Positions 47,068 through 58,784 of a stretch of 64,000 nt of DNA are shown one piece after another. The DNA is from Malania oleifera (lineage: Eukaryota > Streptophyta > Magnoliopsida > Santalales > Ximeniaceae), in the NCBI RefSeq assembly GCF_029873635.1, contig NC_080420.1:32417032-32481031 (forward strand), read 5' to 3'. The stretch's first letter is position 1; every line of letters starts with the position of its first letter. The position numbers were made by a program, and so were the translations under genes. The notes beneath the pieces were generated by a model. It worked only from the letters and a program-made list of their open reading frames with translations. It was not told the origin of the DNA and searched no databases.

Positions 47068-47960
47068 CCTAGACGTTCCTCGGTCTAGCCCAATTCACTA
47101 CCGCATCAATTTTACTAGGATCCATAGAAATTTCATCCCTTGAAATGACTTGTCCCAGAAAAACAACCTTCTCAAGTTAGAATTCACATTTGCTGAACTT
47201 GGCATACAACTCCTTTTCCCCGAGCGTCTGTAAAACCTACCTCAAATGCGTCTCATGCTCCTCATAACTTATCGAATAGACCAGTACATCATCAATAAAA
47301 ACAACAACAAATTGGTTTAAATATTGGTGAAAGATCCTATTCATCAAATCCATGAATATCGCAGGAGCATTCTTCAGACCAAACGGCATAACGAGAAATT
47401 CATAATGCTCATATCTGGTCCTGAAAGCTGTCTTGGAGGCATCTTCTGCTCTTACTTTCACCTGATGATAGCCTGATCGTAGGTCAATCTTACAATACAT
47501 CCGGGTACCCTAGAGCTGGTCAAATAAATCACCTATAAGGGGTAGATGATATTTGTTCTTGATTATCACCTTATTAATTTTCCTATACTCTATACACGTT
47601 CTCATGGTCCCGTCTTTCTTCTTCACAAATAACACCGGAGCTCCCCACGGAGATACACTAGGTCGTATAAAACCCTTGTCAAGAAAATCTTACAATTGAT
47701 TCTTTAATTTTGCCAACCCTGTTGGCGCCATTCGATAAGGTGTATTAGAGATTGATGCTGTACCTGAAAGCAGATCAATAGGAAAATCTACCTTCCGATC
47801 AAGTGGCAAGCCTGGTAACTCATCTAAAAAAATATTCGTAAACTCCTTTACAACTGGCGTGCTAGTGAGCTTCAATTCATTCCCTGACATTTCCTTCACA
47901 AACGCCACAAATCCTTGACAACCTCTCAAGAGCAGTCTCCTCGCCTGAATAGCTAAAACT
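47068..47960 (-). pseudogene. E8 reverse transcriptase, RNase H deleted
   Basis: [40 protein letters not shown] (first Asp kept), [20 protein letters not shown] and [14 protein letters not shown] with FIDD. Near 47068 RT's WARPRNV...EIQ jumps to MIMMDLERLGIELI, a part that in E7 lies after RNase H, so about 190-200 codons are gone. Stops remain elsewhere, for example before GTRMY. Confidence 0.88.
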
Positions 47961-48410
47961 AACTGAGGTAGGGATTGCACTCGCGACCCTATAAACTTGA
48001 ATTTTGGTTTTCTCGGAGGTCTGAATATTACTTCTTTCAAACAACAGTCTATGCTAGTGTAATTAGCTACCAACTAGTCCATGCTGAATATTACATCAAA
48101 CCCGTACATGTCTAACACTATCAAATCAGAGACAAAATTCTCCCCTGGATACCGACTGGACAGCCTCGGAGCACCCTACTACATCTTACTTCTGACCCGG
48201 TCGGTGTAGCTACTAACAACTCAGTGTCTAATAACTATGTTTCTGCCTCTATATAGTCTAGTGCACTCCAAAGACACAAACGAATATGTGGCTCCTTATT
48301 ATACAATAACTTTAAAGGAAAGCATGCTAACCATACCTGTCACCACGTCGCCGTCTGTCTCAGTATCATCTGGCTTCAAAGCGAAAACTCTGATTGGAGC
48401 CATATTCCTC
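47961..48410 (-). pseudogene. E8 protease remnant
   Basis: Minus-strand remnants of the E7-type protease can be followed (YEAEVAT-type region to the VLDMYGFDVIF-type block near 48095-48120), but the active-site area is interrupted and shifted. Assigned by position between gag and RT. Confidence 0.6.
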
Positions 48411-49415
48411 TACTAGCCTCAATGTGGTGTCTAATAGCCTCCTCGGTATGGTCTAGGAGCAGGAGCAAGATCTGATGGTGTAGGGCAGTCTCGTACCAAA
48501 TGTCCCTGTCGACCGCAGTGATAGCAGAAAAGTCGACACTCTCCCAAGTGCCTCTTCCCACAATTCTGACAGACAGAAGGATTCTGCACTGAACCTCATG
48601 ACCTCTAGTCTCCTACCTCTGTCCCCTGCCATAGTTTCCTCTCCACCATTGACCCTGCGTAGGACCCTGCTAGAAGTCTGAAGATGCAGATCTCTTCTTT
48701 TGTCCCTACTCCTTTGCGTCCATACGCTCACTAATCTCAGTTAAGGCTGCTCTGTCAACTAGCTCAGCAAAGTCTTGTATCTTCAGCACTACTACCTGCT
48801 TGTATATGCTTCGCCTCAAACCTCTTTCAAACTGTCTCGCCTTTTTCACTTCATCAGGAACAATATATGGAGCAAAGCAAGAATTCTCTATAAACCACGC
48901 CGCATACTACTGGACTGACAGCTGTCCCTGCCTCAGATTTAGAAACTCTTCCACTTTAACTTCCCTGACAGTGGCTGGGAAGTATCTATAAAAGAATGAC
49001 TCTTTAAATCGGTCCCATGTCATAGCTATCGGCGTCGTCCTCTAGTGCTTCAAAAGTCTCACAACAGTCCACCACCTCTCGGCCTCCCCTGTCAGTTATA
49101 AGTGGTGAAAAGAACCCTCTGTTCCTCTGTACACTATAATACGACCAAGACTTTCTCGATCTTTTGCATCCAATTCTCGGCGACTGCAAGATCAACTCCT
49201 CCCAAAAATGCTGGAGGATTCATCTTAGTAAACATTTCTATCGTGCACCCACAACCTGCAGACGGACCTCCCTGCTCTCTAAAGCTCCTAGTTATCTCAG
49301 TTATAACTTGCTGAGCCACCCTATGTAGTATTGCATCAGAATCAGTCTCGCCTGCACTCGAGGGCCCTGCTCCATCGCTACTGCTTGCATGGGCACTACC
49401 TCCTCCTGGGTACAT
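48411..49415 (-). pseudogene. E8 gag, broken
   Basis: ATG at 49415 (MYPGGGSAHASSSDGAGP) after TTGTTTTCAGG. The first 94 codons are open, with RVAQQVITEITRSFREQGG and KMNPPAFLGGVDLAVAENWM. Later parts are in several frames, including YFPATVREVK-type and LAHFAPYIVPDE-type regions. The QQ in RVAQQ is where E7 and E5 have a stop. Confidence 0.8.
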
Positions 49416-49697
49416 CCTGAAAACAATTAATGTGATTTAGAGACCCTTCCCTTATAATTTACTCGCCTAACATAATCCCTTATCTTAACATCTCCATCTT
49501 ATTTCTAAATCCAGTCCTACATTCTAAGAACACAACCCGACAATAATTTACTATAGTTTTCCTGAAATTGTCACCCCAAGAAAACATAGAAACCACTACG
49601 GAAGTCCTGCCTCTATACTATAGAACAAAACCTTAAATCCTTTTCTTATACTCTGATATCATTTCTACTGCACTCTAAAGTCTACAGAACCTAGCAA

Positions 49698-49717
49698 CCT
49701 AGGCTCTGAAACCAAAC
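49698..49717 (-). other. E8 primer-binding site (Met type)
   Basis: Minus strand GTTTGGTTTCAGAGCCTAGG directly after the 5' LTR end. Confidence 0.85.
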
Positions 49718-51339
49718 TGTAACAATTTTTTTTATTTCCCATATTAATAATATCCATATAATAGTCATGGCATATCATGATCCACCTAGACCCATGGTAC
49801 CAGTGGAACACCTGAAATACAATACGGAAACCTATGCAGAAAGAAACATAAAATCATATACATACCAAACTATCCATCAACGCAATACCAGAGTTTGCTA
49901 CAATCGCCATATAGTTAGAGACATCCCAAAATAACCCAAAAGAGTCCCAGGGACACCTTCCAAAATCCATCTGATCCTAGCAAAAGACTTACCCTTCAGG
50001 TAAGGTAGGACTATCGAACTCTAGGGCCATGGAGCTTTATCCGCTCTTCTATCTAAGGCTCCTGAAATGTTCATATAATTTGGGGTGAGACACCTAAAAT
50101 AAACTAATACCAATGTGTGGCAACATGAGTACTTCCGTGTTATACATATAATCATACATAAACATACTTGGTACAATTATCTATGTCATATCTGGGAAAA
50201 ACATGTAAATAATCATATCATGGTGGAACATACTGCATTTTCATAAACATATTTCATCTCATATAATAATAATAGAAAACATCCTGGAAGGTTAGCTGGC
50301 TGGTGTCATGTCTTACCCCCACATGACTGGGTTGTGCGGCCAGAAGGCGGGATCCGACAATGGCTGGCCGAACACTGCCGAATCAAAAGAAAAAGTCTGT
50401 AAGTACGATGGGTCTGCCTTTACTGGTCCGTACACCAGGGGCGCTAACACTACAATAAACCACATCGACTGCCATTCTCCCGCTGGCCTATACGGCTAGC
50501 AGTAGCATTAACATATCATGATCGTGATCATATAACTACGCTACTGTGCTCATGTAAGTCTAAACCAAGCCAACCAGGTTCTGATAACATATAACATATT
50601 TTCAAACTGTGATACATGGATATTTCATAATAATAATTGTCAAGTCAATATCATTATATCATTAAAAATCTTCGGCCCGTACGCCGATATATCATATACA
50701 AGGCTCGGTCCGTACACTGGCATATCATATAAAAGGCTCGGCCCATACACTGTCATATCATATAAGAAAACCCTCGACCCATACGCCGGTATTTCATAAT
50801 AAAAACTTTATATCATTTAAACATTTCCCAGAAATAGTAAACCATAATAAATTTTACTCATGCCACAAAAAAATGGGTATTACTCATATTTAAATCATAT
50901 CATTATTTATAGTAGTATTTTCCCAAACATAATGCTAATATATATTTATTTTCCTGAAATTAAAATGCTGTAAGATTATACATATATTTTCATGAAAACA
51001 ACTAGTTTAGTTTATACCCTTACCCGATTCCTGAAGAGCCCCTAAAATATACCGGTCCTGCACCCACAAGGTTCCCCGTTCAACACCCTAAAATCAACAT
51101 CTCCCAGAACAAAAACTTCAGTATTTTATTGACTACTACAATTTCTACAACTACAGGAAAGTAAAATACTAAATAAAAAGTCTTACCCTAAACTTGGGAT
51201 GAAGTCCAGGTTAGCCCCACCGACAATCCACTCCAGCAGACTTGAAGAGAACTTCCTCAGGAGTGTCATGGTGGCATCAGATCGTCGAACCAGTGAGAAT
51301 CTGACCTTAAAACTTAGAGAGAAGGGGAATGGGTCGAAC

Positions 51340-51397
<58 letters not shown>

Positions 51398-51704
51398 TTT
51401 GTGCGTGAATTTCGGCCAAAAATGAAGTTTAGGCTTATTTATACACTGACCTTCATTGACGAGCCACATCACTTCGTCGACGAGGTCAAGAAGGAAATTC
51501 GTCGATGAATGCTTACTCCTCCTCGATGAAATTCAGAACTGCAATATATCCTCTTAGTATCTTCTCGTTGACGATCCCCTTATGTGTGCTCGTCGACGAA
51601 TCCCCTGTGTTCGTCGACGAGACCTTGTTTAAATATTAAAATACAATTTCCTTTTTTCCTCTTCTTTCATTATTTAAATACCATAATTTCTCCGGGTCAC
51701 TACA
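49718..51704 (-). repeat. E8 5' LTR
   Basis: 1987 bp. Palindrome array 51450-51625, TATA box at 51435-51444, CT microsatellite of about 52 bases at 51342-51394, which is shorter than the 80 bases of the partner LTR, and the minisatellite at 50668-50800. Confidence 0.92.
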
Positions 51705-52465
51705 CCCCCTATTTGTGCCAGGTGTGATCAGAGGCACTAGGGGAAATGCCGAGTTGGGATGAATGTCTACTACCTATGTGGTCGATTTGGACATATTGCA
51801 AGAGACTACCAAGCAAAACCAGCTAATCTATCCGCTCCTAGACAATTTCGGGGGAACAATCAAGTACCTCTAGGAAATCAACAGAGGAACACCGCCCCAA
51901 CGCGAGTCTACTCACTGACACCGAGAGATGCAGAGGCGATCAGCAATGTAGTGACAGGTATTATTTCAATTTTGTCATATAAAGTTATTGTCTTGTTTGA
52001 TTCAGGGGTGACTCATTCCTTCATAGCCTGGGAATTCATCAAGTTATGTGATACAAAAACTCAGCCACTAGATGTCAGTTTTTCAGTGGCTACACCGACC
52101 AAGACCATAGTGTTGTGTAGGAAGGTATTCAAAGATTGTCTATTCAGTATTCAGGGGAGGTCCTTGTCAGCTAACTTAGTAGTTCTAAACATGCATATTT
52201 CGAGGTAATTTTGGGAAAGGACTCGCTAACTGCCCACTATGCCAGTATTGATTGCTATCAGAAAGAGGTAGTATTCAGACCTCGAGGAGAGCAGGAGTAC
52301 AAAATTTGTGGGGACATGTGTGCGTACCCCACCACAGGTATTATCAGCCATTTAAGCGAGGAGATTGCTTATGGAGTGATGCCAAGGGTACTTGGCCTGT
52401 GTAAAGGAAGTATCGGAAGGGGAATTAAAGTTGGAAGATATCCCGATAGTAAGCGATTTTCCTGA
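51705..52465 (+). pseudogene. E5 gag knuckle and protease
   Basis: After E8, E5 gag resumes with the nucleocapsid. The knuckle reads YYLCGRFGHIARDY, where two of the four Cys have become Tyr. The protease follows in the same frame: VIVLFDSGVTHSFIAW keeps the D-S-G site, then SANLVVLNMHISR. A frameshift at about 52208 moves the rest to the next frame (GKDSLTAHYASIDC). The end runs into RT through a deletion near 52466. Confidence 0.85.
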
Positions 52466-53030
52466 TATTATTTGTGAAAAAGAAAGATGGGTTGATGAGA
52501 ATGTGCATCGACTATAGAAAAATAAATAAAGTAACAATTAAGAATAAATACCCGCTTCCCTATATTGACGATTTGTTCTACCAGCTCTAAGGAACATAGG
52601 TATACTCTAAGATTGATCTCAGGTTAGGGTATCACCAAGTAAAAAATATATATATATATATATTACAAAGGATGTTCCAAAGACAGCATTCCGAGCAAGG
52701 ATGGACATTATGAGTTCTTAGTTATGTCGTTCGGACTGACAAATGCTCCTGCGGAATTTATGGATCTAATGATCAGGGTGTTTCATAAATACCTGGACCA
52801 GTTTGTGGTGGTTTTCATTGATGATATTTTGATCTATTCGAAGAGTACAGAGGAGCACAAAAATCATTTGAGGTTAGTACTACAATTGCTAAGGGAAAAG
52901 AAGCTCTACACAAAATTCAAGAAATGTGAATTTTGATTAGAGAAAGTTGCATTTCTTGGACACGTAATATCCGGGGGTGGTGTTTTAGTGGACCTTAGCC
53001 AGATAGAGGCGGTAGTAGATTGGGCGAGAC
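52466..53030 (+). pseudogene. E5 reverse transcriptase, shortened
   Basis: Begins abruptly with FVKKKDG-type sequence after the protease tail, so the N-terminal part of RT is missing. Next come [29 protein letters not shown] (first Asp kept), a TA run of about 20 bases at 52648-52665 inside the gene, then [20 protein letters not shown] and [14 protein letters not shown] with FIDD intact. Stops and the TA expansion break the frame. Confidence 0.87.
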
Positions 53031-53625
53031 CAAAAAATGTTTAGGAGATAAGGAGTTTCTTGGGATTAGAAGGATACTATCGCCAGTTTGTGGAAGGATT
53101 TTTGAAACTAACGAGTCTTCTGACACAGTTAATGAGGAAAGGTGTAAAATATGAATGGACTGATGAGTGCGAGCATAGCTTCCAGGAGTTGAAACAGAAA
53201 CTCGTCACTGCACCAGTTTTGACTATTCCATCAGGAGATGGTGATTTTATAATCTACAGTGACGTGTCTCTAAGAGGACTTGGGTGTGTTCTGATGCAAC
53301 ATGGGAAAGTTGTGGCATATGCTTCTCGGTAACTCAAGGAGTGCGAGAAGAACTACCATACGCATGATTTGGAGCTAATGGTAGTGGTATATGCATTGAA
53401 GATTTGGAGGCACTACCCATGTGGTGGAAAGTGTGAAATATTTACAGATCATAAAAGTTTGAAATATTTCTTCACATAGAAGGAGTTGAATATAAGACAA
53501 AGGAAATAGCTTGAGTTAATAAAAGATTATAATTGTTCCATCAGTTACCACACAGGGAAAGCTAATGTGTTAACTGATACGTTGAGTCGAAAGTCAGGGA
53601 GTGCATCGGTATCAGTAATAGTAGA
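53031..53625 (+). pseudogene. E5 RNase H
   Basis: RSFLGLEGYYRQFVEGFLKL, FQELKQKLVTAPVLTIP, IIYSDVSLRGLGCVLMQHGK (first Asp present) in an open 90-codon frame (53060-53332), then YHTHDLEL and YHTGKANVLTDTLSRKS after stops. Same domain as in E7. Confidence 0.85.
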
Positions 53626-54300
53626 TTAATATCATATTAGAATGGATCTAGAAGGTTTGGTGTGGAATTAGTGGAAGGAAATCACCAAACATTCATTGCT
53701 AATTTGGTCATTCAATCAAGCACTATTGGGAAGGATTAAAACTACTCAAATGAAAGGTACAGAGCTAATAAAGATTATGAATAAGGTGCAGGGTGAAATA
53801 GGGGCAGATTTTAATATCTCACATAATGGGGTCTTAAGGTTTCGCACCAGATTATGTGTACCCTATACTGCTGAGATTAAAAGAATTATTCCAGATGAGG
53901 CACATCGTTCTCTTTATACAGTGTATCTAGGAAGCGCCATAATGTATCAGGATCTGCGGGAATCTTTCTGATAGAATAATATGAAGAAAGAAATTGCCCG
54001 ATACGTAAAGTAGTGTTTAATAAGTCAGCTGGTGAAAGCTAAGCATCATAGTGGTGCAATAGAAGTGTGATGGAAGCATATCCTCATGGATTTTGTAATG
54101 GGGCTACCATTAGTATTCCACCCCCAAACCGATGGACTTACAGAGAGGACTATCCAAATATTAGAAGATATGCTTCAGGCTTGTGCGTTAGATTTGGGGG
54201 GCAGCTGGATTCAATACTTGCAACTTGGTGGAGCTTGCTTATAATAATAGCTACTAGGTCAGTATTGGAATGACACTAGATAAAGCATTATACGTCGGAG
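53626..54300 (+). pseudogene. E5 integrase, core deleted
   Basis: Zinc region AHRSLYTVYLGS, with CLISQ where E7 has CLTCQ, so a zinc ligand is lost. WKHILMDFVMGLP then jumps to VFHPQTDGLTERTIQILEDM, skipping about 80 residues that include the second catalytic Asp. After that, homology fades within a few dozen residues, and the GPF/Y and chromodomain parts seen in E7 are absent. Confidence 0.82.
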
Positions 54301-54427
54301 TTACCCACAGTTATTTAACGAAGGCCAACGCTAGTCAGGTAACCATGGTGGTTTAGTCGGTTGCTTGGTTAATCTATATATAGACTTGCTTAGTGTTGGT
54401 TAGCAAATTTTGAGGAGGAAATTTCTA

Positions 54428-54441
54428 TAAGGAGGGAAGAA
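54428..54441 (+). other. E5 polypurine tract
   Basis: TAAGGAGGGAAGAA directly before the 3' LTR start. Confidence 0.8.
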
Positions 54442-56824
54442 TATAACGACCCCAAAAATAGTTATACTTTATTAGAGTTATGTCCTAAAAAAATTAAAAT
54501 AATAATAATAATTAATTAAATTAAATTATTTTAAATTAATTAAAAAGAATTATTAATTAAATAATATAATATAATATAATATTTTATATATATATATATA
54601 TACACTAACTTCCTAAAGCTTCTCTAAAGCTTCAAGAGTAATTGAATTACAATCTGAAACCCCCCCTCCCCAAAAGTCATCTTGTCAACTCTCTCTCTCC
54701 CCTCAACTCACTTTCTCTCTCCTCGATTTTTTGGCAAAACGTGCGTTGATTGAAGAACGGAAAATATCTCTGTCTTCCAAATTCAACCACCAACATTTTA
54801 ACTGGAGTGGATTCGTGGTTTGGGCGTCGTAGGCACCACTCCTAGGATAAGGTAAGGAGAATAGTATTTGTCAGGAGTTTTTGCAGAGTTAACTGCTAGA
54901 ATTATAGTATGTGATTTCAGAAATGATATCTGTGTTTTCTTGCGTACACAAACATATGAGATGGGAGTTTTGAAATGATGTACACTTTGTGGAAGTTAGG
55001 TTGGGTTGAGTAAAACCCTAGAGATAATTATATCAATATTTTCAGCAATATATTAAAATACAGATTATTAGAGAAAGTATATGGCATAAGTTGAATATTA
55101 TGCATATTTAACTTTATCAGTTTATGGAAAAGTATATATATAGACAGAGATATGATTTTTATACAGTACCATAGTATGATAGTGTTTTTTATAAAGCTAC
55201 AGTGTAACCAAGTTTATACAGAATTTTATATAGATTTTATACAAATATATAGTGTTCTATATAGAACTACAGTATAGAATTTTATACAGATATTTTATAT
55301 AGTAATATAGTATTCTATATAGAACTATGACGTTCCTTAAGGAACTGCAGTACAGATATTTATACAGAGATATATCTTTCCCTAAGTGGAACTACAGTGT
55401 TCCTTATGGAGCTAAAGTGTTCCCTAAGTGGAACTATAGCACATATATTTTATACAGAGAAACAACATTCCTTATAGAACTACAATATAGTATTTTTATA
55501 CAGAGCTATATTGTTTTTCTACAAATGTATATAGTACAACAATTTTTAATAGAATGTGTTAATGATATCATGTATATATTGTTTTGAAAATCGCATTATA
55601 TGGTTTAAGAATCCTAATGGACCATAGTTAGTCACGGTACCATAGCCCCATAGTTGCCAGGGCAGCCACACTTCTTTGATAAGGTGTTGGTGGCATAGTA
55701 GATTATGCCATTGAAGTGTAGAGTTACCCCCTGGAGTCTGAACCAATTGGGTAGGCGAATCGTACTCATAGTTACAGATACAGTTACAGATATAGATAGA
55801 GTTAATCTAGTCTGGTAGGCCAACCATAGCTAGATCTAACCTTCGGACCGCACAACCCAGATCATGCGGGGTTAATTTATGATGCTACAGTATTATCCAT
55901 TCAAGACAATTCTTTTATACATATATGTGCATTTACTTATGCAGAGATACTATTTTATTATACAGAGTATAAATAGTGATGCGTAGTTTAAACAGAGCAT
56001 GATTTGAGATACTTAGTTTATATAGAGCATGATTTGAGATATTTATTTTATACAGAGAATGATTTGGGATATTTATTTTATACAGAGTATGATTTGAGAT
56101 ATTAGTTTTATACGGAGAATGATTTGAGATACTAGTTTATACAAAGTATGGTTTGAGATACTTATTTTACTTATAGCATGATTTGATAGAAAAATATGTA
56201 AACTAAAAAGTATTTTTATGGGCACGCATACAGTTCTCTATATAAGTTCACAGAGTAAGAAAAAGATAGACTATGAAAGTGTATTTGAAACATTAAAACT
56301 CACGTTGGCACACACTGATAATAATATGTTCTGTCTTATTGAGAGGTGTCTCACTCTTATAATTTCATCATTTCAGGAAACCTAGATAGACAGGCTTAGA
56401 GTTCTACAGAGCATAGATTAAAAGTACTATTCAGGGTAAGTAATAGTGAGACACCATATTGTATAGGAAAGTATGTGTATGATTTTGGGATGTATATGGA
56501 TGAATAGTTCTTGGAGACATATGTATAAACAAGATGATGGTCAGAACTCTAGTATTGCTATTAGATGTATATGTATATATAGATGCTTCCGCTGAGTTGT
56601 ATGGTTGTTTGAGAAATGTTGTACCTAGTGCCACTTTGGGCAACCCAGGTTACTATAGCGTGTATGCCACAGGGATTATGCATAGAGTTTTACACAGGTT
56701 ATTACAGTCTGGTATCAGAGTTGTTATGATGGCAGTATTATGATTCTTATATCAGAGCAGGTTTATTTTTATAGAAATATATTTATATAGATAAAAAAAA
56801 TGATATAAAAATGCGGGCGTTACA
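54442..56824 (+). repeat. E5 3' LTR
   Basis: 2383 bp, starts TATAACGACCCC (the TG is now TA) and ends CGGGCGTTACA. Carries the same ATACAGAG minisatellite (55985-56190) as the 5' LTR. Confidence 0.92.
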
Positions 56825-56829
56825 TTTTG

Positions 56830-57329
56830 AATATCACTGTGACGTTAGTGTAGTTCTGAATAGTTGACATAATGCAATTCCCTGACTCTAATGTATGATT
56901 ATTAGACCCATGACTAATTATTCGTATGTGAATGAGAGTGCTTTGGATAGATTATTCTTGGTGAAGCACCAAGTGAGTGACCTACCTCCCTATGGTATCT
57001 TATTAGGTACTAAGTGAGCTTCCTAGAGACAACTCAAGGGCCGACTCTAGACATATTCAAGGGTGTCATGGGCTTCCAGGTGGAAATGGAAGCCCCATGG
57101 ATGATATGTTTGAGAATGAAGTCACATGTCACTCTTGATTCGAAGGTTACGATGTTAACCCTTGTTGGCCGATGACTATGCTATTGGGTGGTGTCATATG
57201 GGCCCTGATTGGACTATCGATAAATGTTAATCCTTTGTATGTCTTACTCAAGTACCATATAGTGTCACTTCCCTTAACTTCGACTAGTGTGTAATTAGTG
57301 ATGGTGTTGTGAAAAATAAGGGCGGCCTC
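56830..57329. other. Spacer between E5 and E9, no gene seen
   Basis: Right flank of the E5 insertion, once continuous with the sequence left of 22809. Nothing recognised. Confidence 0.5.
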
Positions 57330-57948
57330 TTCCAACAATGCGCATCGGATTGAACATTGTATAAAGAATCACACACACATACTTGCAAGAAACAAAATGG
57401 TGATAAATAGAAAACATTCCATAACTATAGCAATATAAAGAGAGTAATAATAAAGGCAACGACACCAAGAATTACGTGGTTTGGCAAAGCCTACATCCAC
57501 AAAAGCAATCGACAAGAGGTTCACTATGAAAATCAAAGTTTCACAATACAATTATCTTTTCTCCTTCTCTCACCCTCTCTTACTCTTTTACTATTAAAAT
57601 ATGCCCAAAAAAACATATATAACAAGCCCTTGAAGGTTTCCCTTCAAATCCCCAACCGTCACACCGTTCAAATTCAAAATTCAAATAACTTCCCGTAGCC
57701 CAGGCACACTCGTCGACGAGTACTGGGGATTCATTGACAAGACAAAGAAGCCCACTCGTCGACAAATCTATCCTCTCGTCAACAAGTCTTTAATTTTTAG
57801 ATTTTTTGGCTACGGTATCTACTCGTCAACGAGCATAGGGCTCTTGTCTACGAGTCCTCTGCTGCCAGCACAAGAATACTTCTCTCACATGTTTTCCTTC
57901 CTTTGTTTGTGATCCCACTAAGTATAAGAGTCACACAAAAATATAACA
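57330..57948 (-). repeat. E9 3' LTR
   Basis: On minus it starts TGTTATATTTTTGTGTGACT and runs to about GCATTG. It has a palindrome array (57707-57862) with CTCGTCGACGAGT and decayed units, upstream of TATATAT near 57615. Confidence 0.8.
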
Positions 57949-57959
57949 ATCTCAACCTT
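57949..57959 (-). other. E9 polypurine tract
   Basis: Minus strand AAGGTTGAGAT, directly before the LTR start. Confidence 0.75.
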
Positions 57960-58048
57960 GGTGATTATACACCCCTTAGGAGAATTCGAAAACATGACTG
58001 ATTTTTCCATCTTAAACTTGAAGATGCTCGGTTGGGATCACCTCCCTT

Positions 58049-58751
58049 CTAGTACTTGAAGACATGCACCAAGTTCAAGCAATGCCGCTTGAACTTGCCG
58101 ATGGTAGCTTCAGCTTCTCCCATCAACCCCGATACAATTGTAGATGCAATACCTGAGAACTTCACCCTACGCTTCCAATACGACCTTCCCACAACAGGAA
58201 ACACAAAAGTTGCTGCAAGCCTTATATCACCAAAGCCCCCTACATAGTCTTCTACAAAACTAACAACTGACGGTCCACTCTGTTGCTTACTGAAACACTC
58301 CATTGTACAATCATGGAGGACCTTTGACATATCCTGGACATCACAACCCATCCTTGGGTACTAATTGGTAGACATTCCGTATAGATTCTCCACAGAACTC
58401 CCCTGAGACAGAAAACAAAAGTCTCCCTACAGTTCCATCCATAAAGCCACCTTGAGATAACACCAATCTTCCTGTAGCCCTATTTACAAAACCACCCTGA
58501 GATAACACCAATCTCCTTGCAGTTTTGTTCAAGCAAATTAGCAAACCAAGACCCATCTTGGTTGTACCCAACACATTCATGTCAAAACCTTCCAACAAAG
58601 TATCCAACTGATTAGCCTCAATCAAAGTCTTTCCAGCCAATAACATGTCATTCACATACAACAGATACATCACTCCATGGCATCCTATCACCCTCTTCCA
58701 CACTAGAAGCCTCACCAACTCACACACCCGAGTAGTGGTCTGATAGTACAC
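58049..58751 (-). pseudogene. E9 condensed RT and RNase H
   Basis: CELVRLLVWKRVIGCHG joins VMYLLYVNDMLLAGK (YVDD box as YVND), then GFDMNVLGTTKMGLGLLICL, a tandem repeat (RLVLSQGGFVN, RLVLSQGGFMD) and, after a short linker, FVEDYVGGF and FVFPVVGRSYWKR...GEAEA. The palm with its first Asp and half of RNase H are absent, with the same junctions as in E4. Most of it is open (58341-58751 and 58049-58351). Confidence 0.85.
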
Positions 58752-58784
58752 ATGAGCCCACCGTGATCTTGCTGGTCTCCCAAG

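Larger units (their letters stand above)
43135..51704 (-). mobile_element. E8: Tekay-like chromovirus inside E5 gag, minus strand
   Basis: LTRs at 43135-45270 and 49718-51704 flank gag, protease, RT, integrase and chromodomain, all reading minus. Flanking 5-mers are CCCCA (43130-43134) and CCCCC (51705-51709), and E5 gag resumes after it. Polypurine tract, primer-binding site and LTR arrays match E7. RNase H is missing, removed by a deletion at about 47068. Length 8570 bp. Confidence 0.92.
22809..56824 (+). mobile_element. E5: Ty3/gypsy element hosting three nested elements
   Basis: Long LTRs at 22809-25133 and 54442-56824 flank a gypsy gag-pol, with TTTTG on both sides (22804-22808 and 56825-56829). 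The interior is split in gag by E6 (which contains E7) and by E8. Pol order protease, RT, RNase H, integrase marks Ty3/gypsy, and gag and protease resemble Tekay-like E7 and E8. Own sequence without insertions is about 8.7 kb. It is the oldest element of the nest and has several pol deletions. Confidence 0.9.

Noticed and set aside
52466-54300. Possible endogenous pararetrovirus (caulimovirid-like RT-RNase H)
   Set aside because: The region is flanked by LTRs with a polypurine tract, target duplication and integrase remnants, so it is Ty3/gypsy.
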